Part shown: one piece after another, positions 31,084 through 44,639 of the stretch | Layout of the letters: every line of letters begins with the position of its first letter | How positions within the stretch are numbered: position 1 is the stretch's first letter | NCBI GenBank assembly: GCA_029718625.1 | Contig: CM056387.1 | Coordinates: 32,682,105-32,746,104, forward strand | Length of the DNA: 64,000 bases | Direction of reading: 5' to 3' | From: Synaphobranchus kaupii | Taxonomy: Eukaryota > Chordata > Actinopteri > Anguilliformes > Synaphobranchidae | Notes under the pieces: generated by a model | Told to the model about the DNA's origin: nothing | Databases searched by the model: none | What the model saw: only the letters and a program-made list of their open reading frames with translations | Position numbers and translations under genes: made by a program

Positions 31084-34000
31084 ACGGCTCCTCCTAACTT
31101 GTGCAAAGATCTTTTGATCTTTTCTAGTGTAACTTGCTGCATGCCTCCTACATTAGATGCTGCTAGAAACAATTTCCAATTTTCTTTCATCAAACATTAG
31201 CCAACCACATTACATTAATTTAGCAGATGTACTTATTTAGATTGGACTACAATATTGGACAAATGTATAAGTACATTCACCTGATTTATATGAGTATGAG
31301 TAATTACTAAATTTGACAGCCATTTTTTGTAGTCCAAACATGTGACCTATGGGTAGCCGATTAGACGCCTGACAGGATACAATCACCAAATATTTCATGG
31401 CTGATAAGGAGCATTGAAATCGTGGTTACATGATAGGTTGCACAATACTGACAAGCTAATGCAATAGTGTGTACGCTTGTGAGTATTAAAATAGTCTGAC
31501 TTCTGAAATACAAAACTTCCCATCTTCTGTATGCAATAAAAACTCTTATGTTGGCTGGCTCACCACTCCTTGACAAGATAAAGGAGATCTTCAAAGTACA
31601 GGAGTCATCCAGGGAACGAGCTCCAGCTCAACCTGGCTCTTCCAATACTGCACGTTCCAAAAATCTGACTTGTGCTTTCAGACAGGGCATTGTTCAACTA
31701 TGAACCTATATTTCTAGGTTGTCACTCAGTTACACATAAAACATTTTAAGTTTCAGAAAATGACGGCTTTTTTAGTTCAATGTTTCCTTTTACATATTTA
31801 TATGTACACATATTGTTAACATCAGTTTCTCTCGCTATGTAGCCTGAGTTGTTTCACCATCTTCACAAGAACTTAACCCTTTAAGGTGTAAGTCTGTAAG
31901 ATCACAAATATATTGTAAACTGAACGTTACACAGTGCAATTTAGCAAAGTAGACCTAACTTAAAAGATGGCCTGAAACTAATTCTTACTTTGTTTACCAA
32001 AACTCATTTTGTTTGAATTTAATATTTCAAAATGACGTAAATACATCACCAATAGCATATGTTCCACTAGCACATGGTGTAGCCTAAGCCAAGCCTAATA
32101 TGTAGGCTACTAGCGTAGTTTCACTTCAAGTGAACAGGCTAACTCACCAGACCTGTCTACACAGAATACACAAAAGGCAACAGGTTGTTAGGTTCCCATA
32201 GTTTGGTAATAGTGGTTGATGTTATCAGCATTATCCTCTGTAACATAAATAAATGTTTATAGTTTAGAAACGGCAGCTCATTCCAAAAGAAGCCTGTAAG
32301 TCAACGGCGGGACGTCCGCTATAATCTAAATACGACAGGTTCTAAAATCTTCTGATTCTAAAACTTGCAGAAAATGATTTAGAGCCATTGCTTTTACCTG
32401 GCAGACTGAAAATAAAAACGAGAACCAATTACATTAGAAAATACTCTTTAAAATCCTCGACAACAAACAATACTCATAGGCAAGGCTATTCCAAGCTCAA
32501 CAGGTCAGTGTCCATTAAAACAGACCAATTACCTTCTCAAGGGGTCTTTATTGAACATACAGTAATTTATAGCTCACAATGGAAAATGAATGCACCAGTT
32601 ACGTCTGTGTATGCTAGATCTGTAAATAATAATTCTCATTATTTGCTGTGATTTTCTTGTTGTGGCCTCTTAAACAGAAGTACCTAGTGTAACGGTTCGG
32701 TGGATAAGTTAATTATCCCACTTTATCTGATCATACGATTAAAAATAAATTTACACAATTGCAAATGTTCTCAAAGTGACCATTGCTGAGCTTGTAGGCC
32801 GGTATATTTGGCAATATTACACAGAGGCAAATGCTATGAACAGGCATGGTGCCCCCCCCCCCCCCCCGGCCCCCCACGATGACAGTGTAAGTCGGTCAGA
32901 AGGGCCCCATGGGATTTTCTGATTCTCTAGAATCGCCTCTGACATTACATTTACAGCATCTGTGAACACACGAGGTTAAAAGGCCGCCATTGTTTTCTCC
33001 TCACAGTCTCATGTTTTGATTCTATATTGACGTAAGATGTTATTTTTCCTTTTTTTATTTTTTATACGGCCCCAGTGATTTCCTGATCGTCTTTTTTATG
33101 AGGAATCAGCACGCGCCTCGGTCGCAGAAAACGTGCATGGCAGTTCTCTCCTCAGAAGAGCCGCACATGGCCTCCAGACCATTACAGCGGGTCGCAGGAA
33201 TGCTACGCTGGAGCAGCAGGGCTACATCAAACTATTTCATTGGATTCAAGCCCTGTGCGCAACACAGGATAGTCTTTTATTTCATGCTGGTCCCAGAGAA
33301 AGGTTTCGCACACCCGATCACCCAAACTGTAGTCCTGATGATGATGATGATGATGATAAGGGAGTGTACACACTGCGGAGGATCAATATCTGGAGTAAAT
33401 AGACTAGCGGTACAGTGCACTATGTATTATTGACCATTGATGGTGTGCAAGAGGCAATGCCGCTCTGCCCACGTCCTTTAAAGAGTGATGGACTTGAACA
33501 AATAAATAATACAATGGGGACTGTATTTCCATAATGGAAACCGCTTTGATATCACCTCAGTGGCAGCCTAATTGTTCAAGGCTCATGAACAATTAAGCAT
33601 TTATTAAAGTCTTTTTGAGTACAAGGATTCAAATGAGCCTTCGTTACGTAAACACTGACTGAAATTGAACTCGCACGAACACAGGCGACGTTGTGTCTCC
33701 CGCTATTGTCTAAGATGTTTGTTTCCTGTTGACTTTAAAATGATATCCAAAAATGATAATCATCATCCACTACAGCATACACCTCACCTACAATATACAC
33801 CCCCACCGCTGTATGAACAGACATCTTACGTTTAAATTCAAATGGTCTCGGAACCCCCCCCGCCCCAACGGAAAATTCAAATATAATATTTCAATTGGAA
33901 GACTGTAAGTTCAGTTTCAAATTTGGAGGGCCCCGCCCCCAACATGAACTGAATTTCTGGGGTGTGCACGTGGATGTATGAGTATATTGGAGTGGACGTA

Positions 34001-34710
34001 GGGAGGCCTGTCCAAGAGTCAGTAGTGGACCACTAGGGAATTACACGCTCCTTGGAGACGGGCCACCTCACTGGATGCCTTTGTGTTTGTGTGTGTGTTA
34101 CGTGTTTGTGTGTTTTGTGTGTGTATGTCTATTTTCAGGTATGTGTGTGTGCATGTGGGTGTGTGTTTTTGTGCGTGTATGACTGTGCATGTGAGTGTGA
34201 GGGGGTGGGGTGTTGGATTTCGAGAGCAACACTTAAAAGCAGACTGCCAAAGACATGTTGTGTCAGTGGTTCAGTGCTAGAGGACTAGCAGAGACGTTGT
34301 ATCTGTGCAGCTCAACACCACCTTCAAATCAGGTATTCACCTCTCTACCTCCCATTCAGGTTATAGTGTACCTGAATGTGCTACATATATTACAAAGATT
34401 AAAAAGGGACCTTTTCATAGTTGATTGAGATTGGAGTCAATTTGTTCTGGTAGTGCTGCTGTGTGTCTGTAAACCTTCACTCAGTGATATTTTTGATTTG
34501 AGGTTATTACTGTTCGTGTTGATACTAAATTCTAATTTGCACTTTTCAATTTCCATCTAAATATAAATATATATTGTATTTTACTAATTATATTGCATTA
34601 AGGGTTACATGACAAGTTATTGTGTAAGTCTTTGGTAGAATGTAAGTCTGTCGATATGTGTGAGTTTGATAAGCAGCCTGTCGGGGCATGAATCCTGATG
34701 AATCCTTTTT
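31082..34710. other. Intergenic, no gene recognised
   Basis: No coding exon is supported. It holds a C run at 32852-32867, an ATG/GAT triplet run near 33336-33357 and TG-rich DNA at 34080-34200. It may contain the upstream region of the 34762 gene. Confidence 0.4.
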
Positions 34711-34761
34711 GTGGTACAGAGTCATTTTGAAAGTTTTATTATTGTGACGATAGCAAGGGTG

Positions 34762-35813
34762 ATGATGACAATGATGATGAAGAGATTCCTGGCCCTGTTG
34801 TGTCTGGTGGCTCTCTGTCTCGGACAGAAGAAGAGGAGACAACAGATACTGGAGTTGGACCCCGAAGTTAATGGTGAATCTCTCTGTCTCTCTCTTCCAG
34901 AGGTCAGAAAGTAATAGTGCTGCTATGTGTTTCTTCCACCCATGAACTAAGCCAGCTGATTTCACTCATTAGTTCTGCCTCTAAGCAAATCCAGGTGATC
35001 TATATACTGCAGGGGACATTATGTTTTTATATTATATGTTCTGAACCTGGATTTTACGCCTCTGTGCGTTCCTACTTTTCTGTGTTTTTCCAATGGCCAC
35101 TTTTACACGAGGCACGCCTCCAAACAGCGTTAATTGCTTTATCATAGTCAGCCATCTTGAATTTATGCTGAATTAAATGCACTGCTCTAAATGTAAATTC
35201 CAGGTATAAAAGTGCATATGTGGTCCGCATTTTTGCATTTTATAACTACATTCATGCATAGTCAGTGGCATATCTGTACCTCACCTGACACGTGTTATAG
35301 GGAAAGAATCACTGCCAACCTCTCAGTCTGAAGTGGGAATGATTGAAGGAAAGTTTAAAAAAAAAGAATAACGTTTAAATGCACATGCTTGATGGAATTA
35401 AAGGCTTTACAGAAGACTGTCACATCTTATATTAATATTATATTATCTGTATTTCTATTATTTACTATAGCTGCATTTGCATTGTTAGTAATCCTGAGAC
35501 ATTTACCCTGTAGTGTGGTAAAGTACCTTTTTCTGCTTCTCCTTCACACACATTTGATGTGGTATATCAGAATGACTTGCCCAGATCAGACTGTATTGGG
35601 TGAAGCATTGCATTGGGTTGAGACGGCGTTTGGCTTCCCCTGCAGTGCAGAAGACGTACACTAGAGGGTGCTCCAACCTTACCCAGGTACTGGACAACTG
35701 GAAGTTTGCCATTATGACCCAGGTGAAGGAGCTTCTGCTCAATGATCACAGTGTCGTCCTGCCAGAATATGGGAGGTGAGTGAGCGAGACGTAAGGGTGT
35801 GTGTTTATGTGTT

Positions 35814-35850
<37 letters not shown>

Positions 35851-37576
35851 AAGTGTGTGATAATGTTTGGGATAGAGACTATTTCAACACACAAGGATGT
35901 GAGTATCTGTGAGAGAGGAAATATACATGACACATGACGTATAAAGAGGGGGGGGGGGGGCTTCTATTTATGGGTAATATGCATGAATCTTAGTTCCACA
36001 AGAGAAACAGCCTGTTTGCATCTTAATGTCTAATACTCTGATACTCAGGTCCCTGTTTCTGCTAATTTTCATTATCTGCAGTCAGCTGCCAGGTTGACTT
36101 TTGGCCGTTGAGTTTTTTTTATCTCTATAAATGAAGCTCATTGGTGCAGTAAACCTTTTAAAGAACATGAGCTCACTACCTGGAGAGAGGCCCAACAGGA
36201 GAACCCAGAGTTTAGCTCAAGCAGACTGGATACTGGTTCTGGTGGCATATGCAACGTTTTCTCTTTAAAAATAAAAATACTCCTACCGTCTGATGTGGCT
36301 TCCCCTGACATAACTCGCTTTTGTCTCTTTGATTTGAACCCATTTTTATTCCTCGTTTTCTCCGTCATCACAAGCCACTCAAATTTGTAAGCACGCATCG
36401 CTATTGCTGCCATTTCTTCCCAAGCACACCGATCACTCAACAAACAACAAATACAGTCACGCTCAGTCACTCAAAGATAAGTAACGACCACTTCAGGCCC
36501 AGCCAAGATCTTGTGTGGAGGCAGGGCCTGAACCTCGCACTCGATCCTAGCCGGGCCAAGAAGCAAGGGGGAAGCGAAGGCTTGGCCAACACTCTCGCTT
36601 GATCATAGCCAAAAAGGCAGAGAAGAGATCACCATTTCTCTTCACACCTCAATCTACTATCTAACCAAACACTCCTTCACATCCTCTGCCCCCTCCCTAA
36701 AGTGGGCCTCCTCTTCGCCATCCCGGCCCCCCAGTGGTGGAATGAGCTTCTCGCTACAGTCAACAGCAGATTTACTGCCCGTCTTCTACTGGAAACACCT
36801 ATTTAAACTGCACCTTGGCCCACCTACATTCTTTATTTCCCTCCTGGACCTACTAAAGCATCTAACTTTACGTTGTGAGATTGTGTATTTGTGGCCCTCT
36901 CGACTTTGCCGAAAGTTGGATGTATGCATTTATTTAAGTCACTCAGAGAAAAATGCCTAAATCTAAATTTAGTCGTCTGTCTCAACCTTCATTTATAATG
37001 TATAAAAAAGAACTCTGTGGCTAAGACTTGTCGGCGGAAATCGGTCATATACGTTAGAGAGGCCAGACTGCAAGTGGATTTAAATGTGTTTAAATGACAA
37101 TGCAGAGATGCAACTGGATGTTGTCACTTCCTGTTGTTCCCACACAAGAAAAGCCTCGCTTTATTTCTGAAAGGCACGAAAGACACAGGCATACAATTTC
37201 TCTGCCTGTACACACATTGGCTCAGCCGTGTCACATGAGGCTTTTAAGACCCGCCTCTTTGTCTCTAATCGTCTCTTTCCCCTCCAGGATCCAGCCCCTG
37301 TCAGACGCGCTGGGAGACCTCTATAAGGAGTTTAACGCCCTGAAGGGGCAACTAGGAGAGCTCACCTCCAAGTTTGAGGGGGTGGAGTCATTCACGGACG
37401 AGATCCAGGAGGGAAGGTTCCCCTCGCCTCCCCAGAGGGTGGAGCGCCTGCCACCGCCCACCCGGAGGCAGAGCCCCACCCGGAGGCAGAGCCCCGCCCC
37501 ACGCTATGCAGAGGGACACAGACAGTGGGGCAGGAGTCGCATCCTGGTCCGAAAAATCAAGAGACCCCAGGCCTGA
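34762..37576 (+). CDS. Small secreted coiled-coil protein, three exons, unrecognised
   Basis: Exons at 34762-34873, 35646-35775 and 37288-37576 have GT-AG borders and sum to 531 bases, 176 residues. Exon 1 encodes a signal peptide ([17 protein letters not shown] after several possible Mets) then a basic KKRRQQ. Exon 2 encodes one Cys near [12 protein letters not shown] and an amphipathic helix ([11 protein letters not shown]). Exon 3 continues a helical segment ([17 protein letters not shown]) and ends in a Pro/Arg-rich tail with a duplicated [11 protein letters not shown] and a basic end. N-glycosylation is possible at NLT. Frame-preserving splice sites and a signal peptide make a real gene likely. 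I cannot name the family. The open frame from 34711 would bury the signal peptide, so I start at 34762. Confidence 0.7.
36650..36850 (+). repeat. Possible LINE (L2/CR1-like) 3' fragment
   Basis: A short frame includes the pattern P-x2-WWNEL followed by FTARLL, similar to the end of L2/CR1-type reverse transcriptase ORFs. It is short and partly frameshifted, and lies in intron 2 of the secreted-protein gene. Confidence 0.3.
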
Positions 37577-39950
37577 GCGTTTTAGGGCCCTCCTACACCT
37601 CCTGCACCTCCTGGCCTCCTGCCCTCCTTGTGCTGCCTCCCTCCATCCCTCCTCCACCCCCCCCATCTGTCATGTTTGTTCACACTCACTGCTTAGAACA
37701 CAAACCCACCCGGCTTCCGACGAAAAACAAAACGCAATCACCCTCAGGACTGGAAACATCCTCAGGCGTAATAAAACGAGTGGTTACGTACGTAACCTCG
37801 GTTGTATGAATACGGTCAACGCGCGGCGCGGTCATGCGGGGAATTCTACGCCCTTCAGTCGACAAAAGAGGACGGGCGGCGGACACGCACCATACTTTAA
37901 AAAAAAACTAAACATTTTATTTAAAAACCAATACATACAACCAAAGCATTTACATTTCCATCCAAAACAGCCACATACAAACAAAACCAACACAATTCAA
38001 TTTCCTTATTCAATACATTCCATGAACATAAAACAGTACAGTACAAGAAAATACACACAAACCCCAAACCCAATACATTTACAATCCAAAACAAAAACCC
38101 GGTCCACCAACAAACCCAATACATTTACATTCTTTACATTTCTCTTCAAAAAGAAATCCGCAACAAAAATCCGTCTTCTGGAGGAAAGGAAAAAAAAAAA
38201 CCCCTCCAGCCTTCAGGACTTCCCGTCCTCGTCCGCTATGGAGCCCCACTCCGCCGGGGCATCCAAAAATGTCTACACGCACCATAGTTATGGTGGACGT
38301 GGTGTCCATCCTATAGTGGTGATTAATTGGCATTCAGTCTCCTAGCGGCTCACCCTCTTGGCGAGGATGACCCATACCGTGGCGTGTTGGATGACCCATA
38401 CCGTGGCGTGTTGGATGACCCATACCGTGGCGTGTTGGATGACCCATACCGTGGCGTGTTGGATGACCCATACCGTGGCGTGTTGACCAATATGAAATAG
38501 AACTAAGTATGTCGCAGACGAGAGGTCAGAGTCATCCTCAGCCTCGATTGGAAGCTTTTCTGCCAAGTGTGCTTTACTACTGTCCTTGTGGTAATTATGT
38601 TTACTATGCTCTTATTTTTTATTCCTTTGCGATTTGTTATTTGTATATTAGTAAGAATCTCCTAAAAAAAAGGCATGACATGTTCTCTTTGGTCTATTTT
38701 TTATTTTTAAAGAACAATACAGCAGTTTTGGGCAGTGGGTTATATTTACCACATCTGTCTATCAGCATGGGGCAGCAGGCTCTATCAAATTAATACAAAG
38801 TACAGGAGAGTAAATTCAGTTCAGTAAATTCAGTAAATTCAAAGACAAACAATTAATTGGCATTTATTAGCAGTGTGAATATGTGTAATTTGCATAATGT
38901 AATATTTTTTTTCAGTAGCTTGAGCAGTGTACTATCAACTTGACAACATACTAATTTCAGCAGTTTTTTGTGGTCAGTATAAAAGATCTAAACCCAAGCT
39001 CTGGCTAATGTAGTTGGTTCACTACATTGTTGAATATCATGAGCGTATGAATATCTGCATTTTAACACAAATGTAAAATAAACAATAAACAATAATAATA
39101 ATTGTGAATAATAATTGTGAATAATTAATAATATTCATGACTTATGCCTGTCTACCCTCGACATTGTTTTGAAAACTAGACTAAATGAACTTGGAATAGT
39201 GAAATAGTGTTTGTTCCTACATGCTGAGTGGGCCAGAGAAGGACTGGCTCCCCCTGCTGGTTCTTTCAACATGCCACCCAGGGAGTTATTTCTTGCCATT
39301 GTCGCCTTTGGCTTGCTTTGTGGGGGTTTAGGCCAGGGTATACCGTGAAGCGTATTGTAACACAAAATATGACTGATTGATCAATTGAAGTCATACTTTA
39401 TTTTTATCCTGGATGCTGTTTAAGCAATACATTTTTTTATACAAATCCACTCATTCCAGTCATGTCAATGCACTCCACTTCTATGAATAAACTGCTTCTA
39501 TAAATAAACTGTTAATATCCATTGTGTATGCTGTAAATGTCAGGTTTATTTCTCAATTCCACTGTCAACAAGTGCTGTGGGAATCTGGGGTTTCTGGAAG
39601 AAATTATGTCACAGACATACTTGAAAGCACCATGGTTCCAGTTTGACTTACATCTGTTCTACAAAATTAGAGGGAAGTGTATGTTCATTTTTGAAACCAC
39701 AATAATGGTTAATAAGATACACACAAGAAGAAAAGCAACAAGAAGCACTATCTGCTACATTATGTCACCAGACAGCATTCACATGACTTTGCTTTTGCAG
39801 ATGTGATGACTTTCTGCAAAGTAAGATAAACATTAATCGAATGTTAGTAATCCCCGTTTCTCATACTTTCCTGCGACTGATAGCGTTATCATTAGCTGTA
39901 GGCTACTGATATTGCAATGTTGCTGCAACATTACGGCAACATTATGTGTT
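37577..39950. other. No gene seen after the secreted-protein stop
   Basis: The 3' UTR of the preceding gene probably starts here; an A-rich, C-rich stretch (37890-38160) has many ACATTTACA/CCAAAACA words. No coding exon is recognised. The 24-bp repeat at 38366 lies within it. Confidence 0.4.
38366..38485. repeat. 24-bp tandem repeat, five copies
   Basis: Five perfect or near-perfect copies of GATGACCCATACCGTGGCGT + GTTG. The multiple-of-three length keeps frames open in both directions by chance. Confidence 0.95.
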
Positions 39951-39959
39951 GTCTGGTAA

Positions 39960-40110
39960 AGCCCTCCTCACACCTGCAGGTCTATTAGCAGACATGAGGC
40001 GGTCCTTCTGAGTTGTGAAAGGTGCTAAAATCACTCCGTCATTTGCATGGCGCTATAAATAAAGTTTGCAAATCCAGCAGGCGTGTCTCAGTTTCAGTAG
40101 CTGACTCTCT
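39960..40110 (-). promoter_or_regulatory. Candidate light-chain 3' enhancer downstream of C1
   Basis: This block is repeated at 53185-53340 behind C2. Both contain a perfect octamer ATTTGCAT (here 40041-40048) inside GTGAAAGG...TAAAATCACTCC...ATTTGCAT. An E-box-like CACCTG lies at about 39971. It is about 790 bases beyond the C1 stop. Octamer plus E-box is the known composition of light-chain enhancers; activity is inferred. Confidence 0.4.
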
Positions 40111-40192
40111 GTCGCCCTCTGTAGGATCAACAGGACTTACAACACAAACTGCCCTCGAAAGCCAACACACACAGCGTTATCCTAACATTTCT

Positions 40193-40297
40193 ATAACGTT
40201 ATAGCAATGTAGAGTTGTTGAGAAGGCATAACGTTATAGCAATGTAGAGTTGTTGAGAAGGCATAACGTTATAGCAATGTTGAGTTGCTGAGAAGGC
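40193..40297. repeat. 35-bp tandem repeat, three copies
   Basis: Three copies of ATAACGTTATAGCAATGTAG + AGTTGTTGAGAAGGC; the third has two substitutions. The unit contains the palindrome ATAACGTTAT. Confidence 0.95.
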
Positions 40298-40594
40298 ATG
40301 GTAATGTTTGCTTTGGGTTTGAGCCGTGTGTACAGAAAATAACATTTTTTCTTCTGTTGTTCTCCGATTCCTTTTTGTGGACAGTTGTGCTGCTGTATAC
40401 AGTAGGCTACTATAACCTATACGTTTACAAATTAAATAAAGTGTGCTGTTTGATTGTGTCACTATCAGTAGGCTATGTCTTTACTCTAGTTTTATCAAAA
40501 ATATCTAATTAGGACACGTGCCATTTTACATAATCTATACCCTACGTACACACATACACACACATCAGCCATTTTAATACTTAATGTAATGAGC

Positions 40595-40600
40595 TTTATT
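40595..40600 (-). terminator. PolyA signal of the C1 transcript
   Basis: Minus-strand AATAAA lies 237 bases after the C1 stop, giving a normal-length 3' UTR. Confidence 0.5.
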
Positions 40601-40836
40601 TAATCTCTGCACAATCAAGCGCACAAAACAAAACAAAAAAAGAAAAAAAAAATTAATTCCACACAGGTTAAACATTGAATAGCCTACATTAATCTCAAAC
40701 GCGTACTAATGTTATTTCAAAAACAATTCATGTACATTTATTAAGGCTCCTTCACTCAACATACCAGAATATAGCGAGACTATTGCAGTTACAAAGCGAG
40801 ATCAAGCGTTTGATAGGCTACGTGAAAGCACAAAGT

Positions 40837-41156
40837 TTACTCACTGCAATCAGACTGTTCGATACTTTTCACTGTGGCTTTCGACCCGACAGATACTTTA
40901 CAGGTAAAGACGCGGTTGCTAATCCATTCGGAGGACTTGATGGTTAAGAAGCTGCTTAAACCGAAGGATTTGTCGGGTTTCTGTTCGGCGGCGCTGGTGA
41001 AAACCCCGTCAGTAACTGGACTCCCGGCCGACGTCCAACTGACATCAGCGAACATCACAGACATCTGCGCCAGGCACACCAGCGTGGCTTTGTCTGTCTT
41101 CAGCTCCTCGCTGGATGGAGGCAGCAGAGAGAGTGTAGGCGCAGCAATAGAAGAGT
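40837..41156 (-). CDS. Immunoglobulin light chain constant exon C1 (sigma/L2 type)
   Basis: A 320-base exon with acceptor TTTTCAG at 41160-41157 and stop TAA at 40839-40837, entered in phase 1 from J. It encodes one C1-set Ig domain: PTLSLLPPSS start, TLVCLAQ (first Cys), VSW, LSSFLTIKSSEW, and FTCKVS (second Cys), and ends SDCSE with the penultimate-region Cys that bonds the heavy chain. It shares exon length and most residues with C2 at 54211; differences include ATVKSIEQ before the terminal Cys. It lies 774 bases beyond J1. The frame is intact, so it is presumed functional. Confidence 0.9.
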
Positions 41157-41930
41157 CTGAAAAGGAGGAATATATTCAGCAAATTAAATAATTATTTAAT
41201 TGAATCAGGTCATTCGTATTTTCAAATGCAAAATACGAATAAAGTTAAGTTTTGCTTAAATAAAAATCGCTATTCAAATATGTGTAGGCAATGACACATA
41301 GGAAATGGATAGACGTAGGAGCATTTTCGCCATGATATTTCAGGGGAGCTTTAAAGTCACTCTCAAGAATATGGCTGAATTACCTGTTCCACTACTGAGA
41401 TTTCCATCCTTTGTGCCACAGCTTTAGCTTAGATTTTATTTTATTTTATTTAGAATACATTGACCACTTTAATGGACTTCCTAACTTATCCATAATTAAC
41501 AAATCCTTGTGGTCTTATCATGATTGCTATTTATCCAAAATGGGAAAATAAAATATTTTTCTATAAAATGTAACACACGGGATGTAATCCTGTAAGGTTT
41601 TAACGTCAATATGAAGTTGTAAAATACACAATAGGCTAGGATTAATAACAAATAATAGCTGTTTTTTGTCGAAAGATTATTCCTTGAGACCTCATATTCT
41701 GAATATCTGGAAACTAAGCATTTCAGAAAAAAATCCGAGAACATACTGATGAGTAATCTTCTCTAGGTTGAGGCACGGAGCATGTATGTATCTCAAAATG
41801 AGCAGTTGGGGCAAGCACAAACCAGCATTTCATAATATAAAATACATTAAGCACCAACAGTAGGCTATATGTCTCACAAAACCACACAATTATTAAAAAG
41901 GTGCATACAGAATAACTAAAGGAGACTTAC

Positions 41931-42003
41931 CAGTGACACTCAGCTTAGTTCCTTGGCCGAATACCACAGTGATACAGATGATGTACACCCCCGTACAAAA
42001 ACC
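41931..42003 (-). CDS. J1 segment with 23-bp-spacer RSS
   Basis: Coding part 41931-41964 encodes VFGQGTKLSVT and ends at the donor G-GTAAGT. The RSS has heptamer CACTGTG (41965-41971 on the complementary strand), a 23-base spacer (41972-41994) and nonamer GGTTTTTGT (41995-42003). A 23-spacer on J pairs with the 12-spacer on the V segments. Intact. Confidence 0.92.
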
Positions 42004-43456
42004 TCAGCTCAGTTTGAGCATAACAAGAGGGAACTGAAACACACTGTGAACACAACGCCGAACTGAAATCATGACAGGACACGTTAAGAGCATTTTAGGA
42101 TTTAGATGAAAGTGCAATACTCAGAAGTGGTCTGAGAAGGTGTCACCGTCAACAGGTTTTAAGACCTATGAGGATCCAGATAACAGTATGATTCTCCAAA
42201 AGAAAAGTCACTCCAGAGTCCCTTGTTTAAAGTCCATCTCTGTAGAGTTTATTATGTGTAGCAAATGATTACATTGAAATGGAGAGAGGGTCACAGAGAG
42301 ATGTTTCGGAGCAGTTCCGCTTTTGATGGTCCTGTCCAAGGAGACAGCATTGGAGTTGTTCTGGGGAGAAAGATATGGGTAACTTCAAAAGCTCAGACCA
42401 GAGTGAAGCCCAAGGAGGAACATAAATAACATTAGGGTAGGTACCAGAGGGGTCACCAGGGGGTCAGAGGTCACTTTAACAGTTGCCTGAGAAAATCTCA
42501 CAATGGCACCTTTTATTCCCTCTAATTCCTGACATTATAATTCTGTTATAATTATAATTAAATCTATGGGCATGTTGTTGGGACATGGATTGGGTTCCAG
42601 TTATAGCAGAATAAAGCTGAGGCCAGAATGTAACTACTGGCTTGAATGTACTTTATGTGGTAAATTTATCATCTGTGCTAGTTTTCCAACACAGTAGTGA
42701 CGTATTTCACCATAACCAAACTCGTCTCCCGAAAACCTCAACACGGCAATGTTTGGTGTCTCCACAATATTAATTTTGTGGAGACATCCTAAGCCTGAAA
42801 AGATATTGAATGACCCACAACAAAACCTTAAAAGAGGTAATGAATGGCAGCTGTTCTTGCGTCCCTTTCCAATGTTTTACTGTGATCTGATCTAAGATTA
42901 AACTGCCATTGGTGCATACAGCTAAGTAGCTTATTGAGCCAGGGTAAGTCACAGAAAAAAACGATTGTTTATGACTCAGTAATTTTCTAAGAATCCAAGA
43001 GTATGTTTTTTACTGCAATTGCTGCTGTGATACTGTCACCTAGTGCGCACATCATCACCTCTTGTTCTGGAGTGTGGGGCAAATAAAGGCAGTAGTAAAG
43101 GCTACTTTATCCCATATCCCACATGGGAAACATCTATTTTATCAGCACACAGGTGTTCCTAATAAGCAAAGATGTGAACAACAACCTGACAAAAAAAACG
43201 TATTAAAGCCACGACATTATATTCCTCTCGTGAAAAGAAAATCACTAAATAAAATTCATACATACTGCACAGTAAGCATTCGGGATGATTTAGGCAGTAT
43301 TTCTTCACGTACAGAATATGTTTACTGACATGGCTGAGAGATCCTAGTTCAGTTTCAGTGAGTTCACATCCTGCCTCTGAGCTTGAACTCCTTTATGAAG
43401 CAGCTTTAATGCAGAAGTGAAGCACAGAGGTTTTTGTCATGGTGTGAATCACTGTG

Positions 43457-43968
43457 ATACGTACTCATTCACAGTGGTGTCCCATGTTTTACAGTAATAC
43501 ACTGCTGAGTCTCCTGCCTCCACATTTTTAATTATCACTCGATAATCTGATTTACTCTGATGACTGGATGTGAAGCGGGTGGAGGAGAATCCAGCTCCAT
43601 ATGTGGGAGAGCTGTTTGGATGGTAGAAAACCAATACAAACTGAGGAGCTCCACCTGGAACCTGCTTGTACCACCGAGCTCCACTATCAGTCACAGTCTC
43701 GAGGTTACAGTCCATAGTGGCCGTATCTCCTTTACTCACTGTCAGAACAGGAGGCTTCTGTGTCACCACTGTCACTCCACTCACACCTGGGAAATAAGAG
43801 GATTTTTTGAGATTATTAAAATCACATAAAATCACATATTGACAATATGAATACAATTAAGCCATATTGAAAGTTAAATAAATTTAATATTTTAGATGGT
43901 TGTCTGCAACATGCAAGGTTTTTCTTACATGAGAGCACAGCGCTGAGAGTGCAGAGTGTCCCCAGCAT
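43457..43968 (-). CDS. Light chain V1 segment (leader and V exon)
   Basis: Leader exon 43968-43929 (MLGTLCTLSAVLS), intron, V exon 43786-43457 (330 bases), then RSS 43456-43429: heptamer CACAGTG, 12-base spacer, nonamer ACAAAAACC. V-set features: DCNLETV (first Cys), WYKQVPG, a long CDR2 region (FYHPNSSPTYGAG), GDSAVYYC and TWD at CDR3. The short CDR1, long CDR2 and 12-spacer RSS fit the sigma (L2) isotype. An upstream TATA-like CTTATAGCT and an inverted CCAAT are present. Intact; it is the V nearest J1-C1 in the same orientation, so rearrangement would be deletional. Confidence 0.9.
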
Positions 43969-44639
43969 GTTGTCAGTGTGTGGTGTGAACGGCCCTTACT
44001 GTCCAGCTGAGAGATGAGCAGGTTGGAGTGTGAGGAGAGGAGAGGCTGCAGGATCCAGCTATAAGGGGTCGGTCAGGGAGATGGAGAGGGAGGAGCTTCT
44101 GCACTCAGCCAATGAAGGGTTTTGGGCAACAAAATAAAAGATTTTTCCAATAACATTGTTGCTCATACGGCAAAATGGTTGTCAGTTATAAATGAAAATA
44201 AGCAGGAAGACATTTTAACAGCTATTTTATGTGGCTTTCAAGCAGGTTCACTTTTTTTTTTTTTTTTACATTTTCCCATTCATTTTCGCCAATCTGTATT
44301 TTTTCTTCAACACCTTCATCATGATATGATGAATCTCACCTCAGGAAAGAATATGACAATTACCGCTATGCAAAAATTATTGGATGATTTGATGCTATCC
44401 TCTGATGGAGGTAGTGTGACGTGATTATTGAGGAACTTGACTTCAACTCTGGGCTCAATTCAAGCCTGGGTTCAATTTCTAGGCGGGAACCTGACGTGCT
44501 TCAATAAATATGCAGCTGCATAAATAGATTCCATGTAAAACATAATAATCATATAATCATACCTGCTGAATACCTCAGCAGAAGGCTCCCATGATGCAAG
44601 TCAAGTCACTGGCTCTGAATTAGAGCCTGCAGCAGGCCA

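Noticed and set aside
38366..38566. Possible CRISPR-like array of five identical units
   Set aside because: Units are contiguous with no spacers, in a vertebrate genome; a simple tandem repeat.
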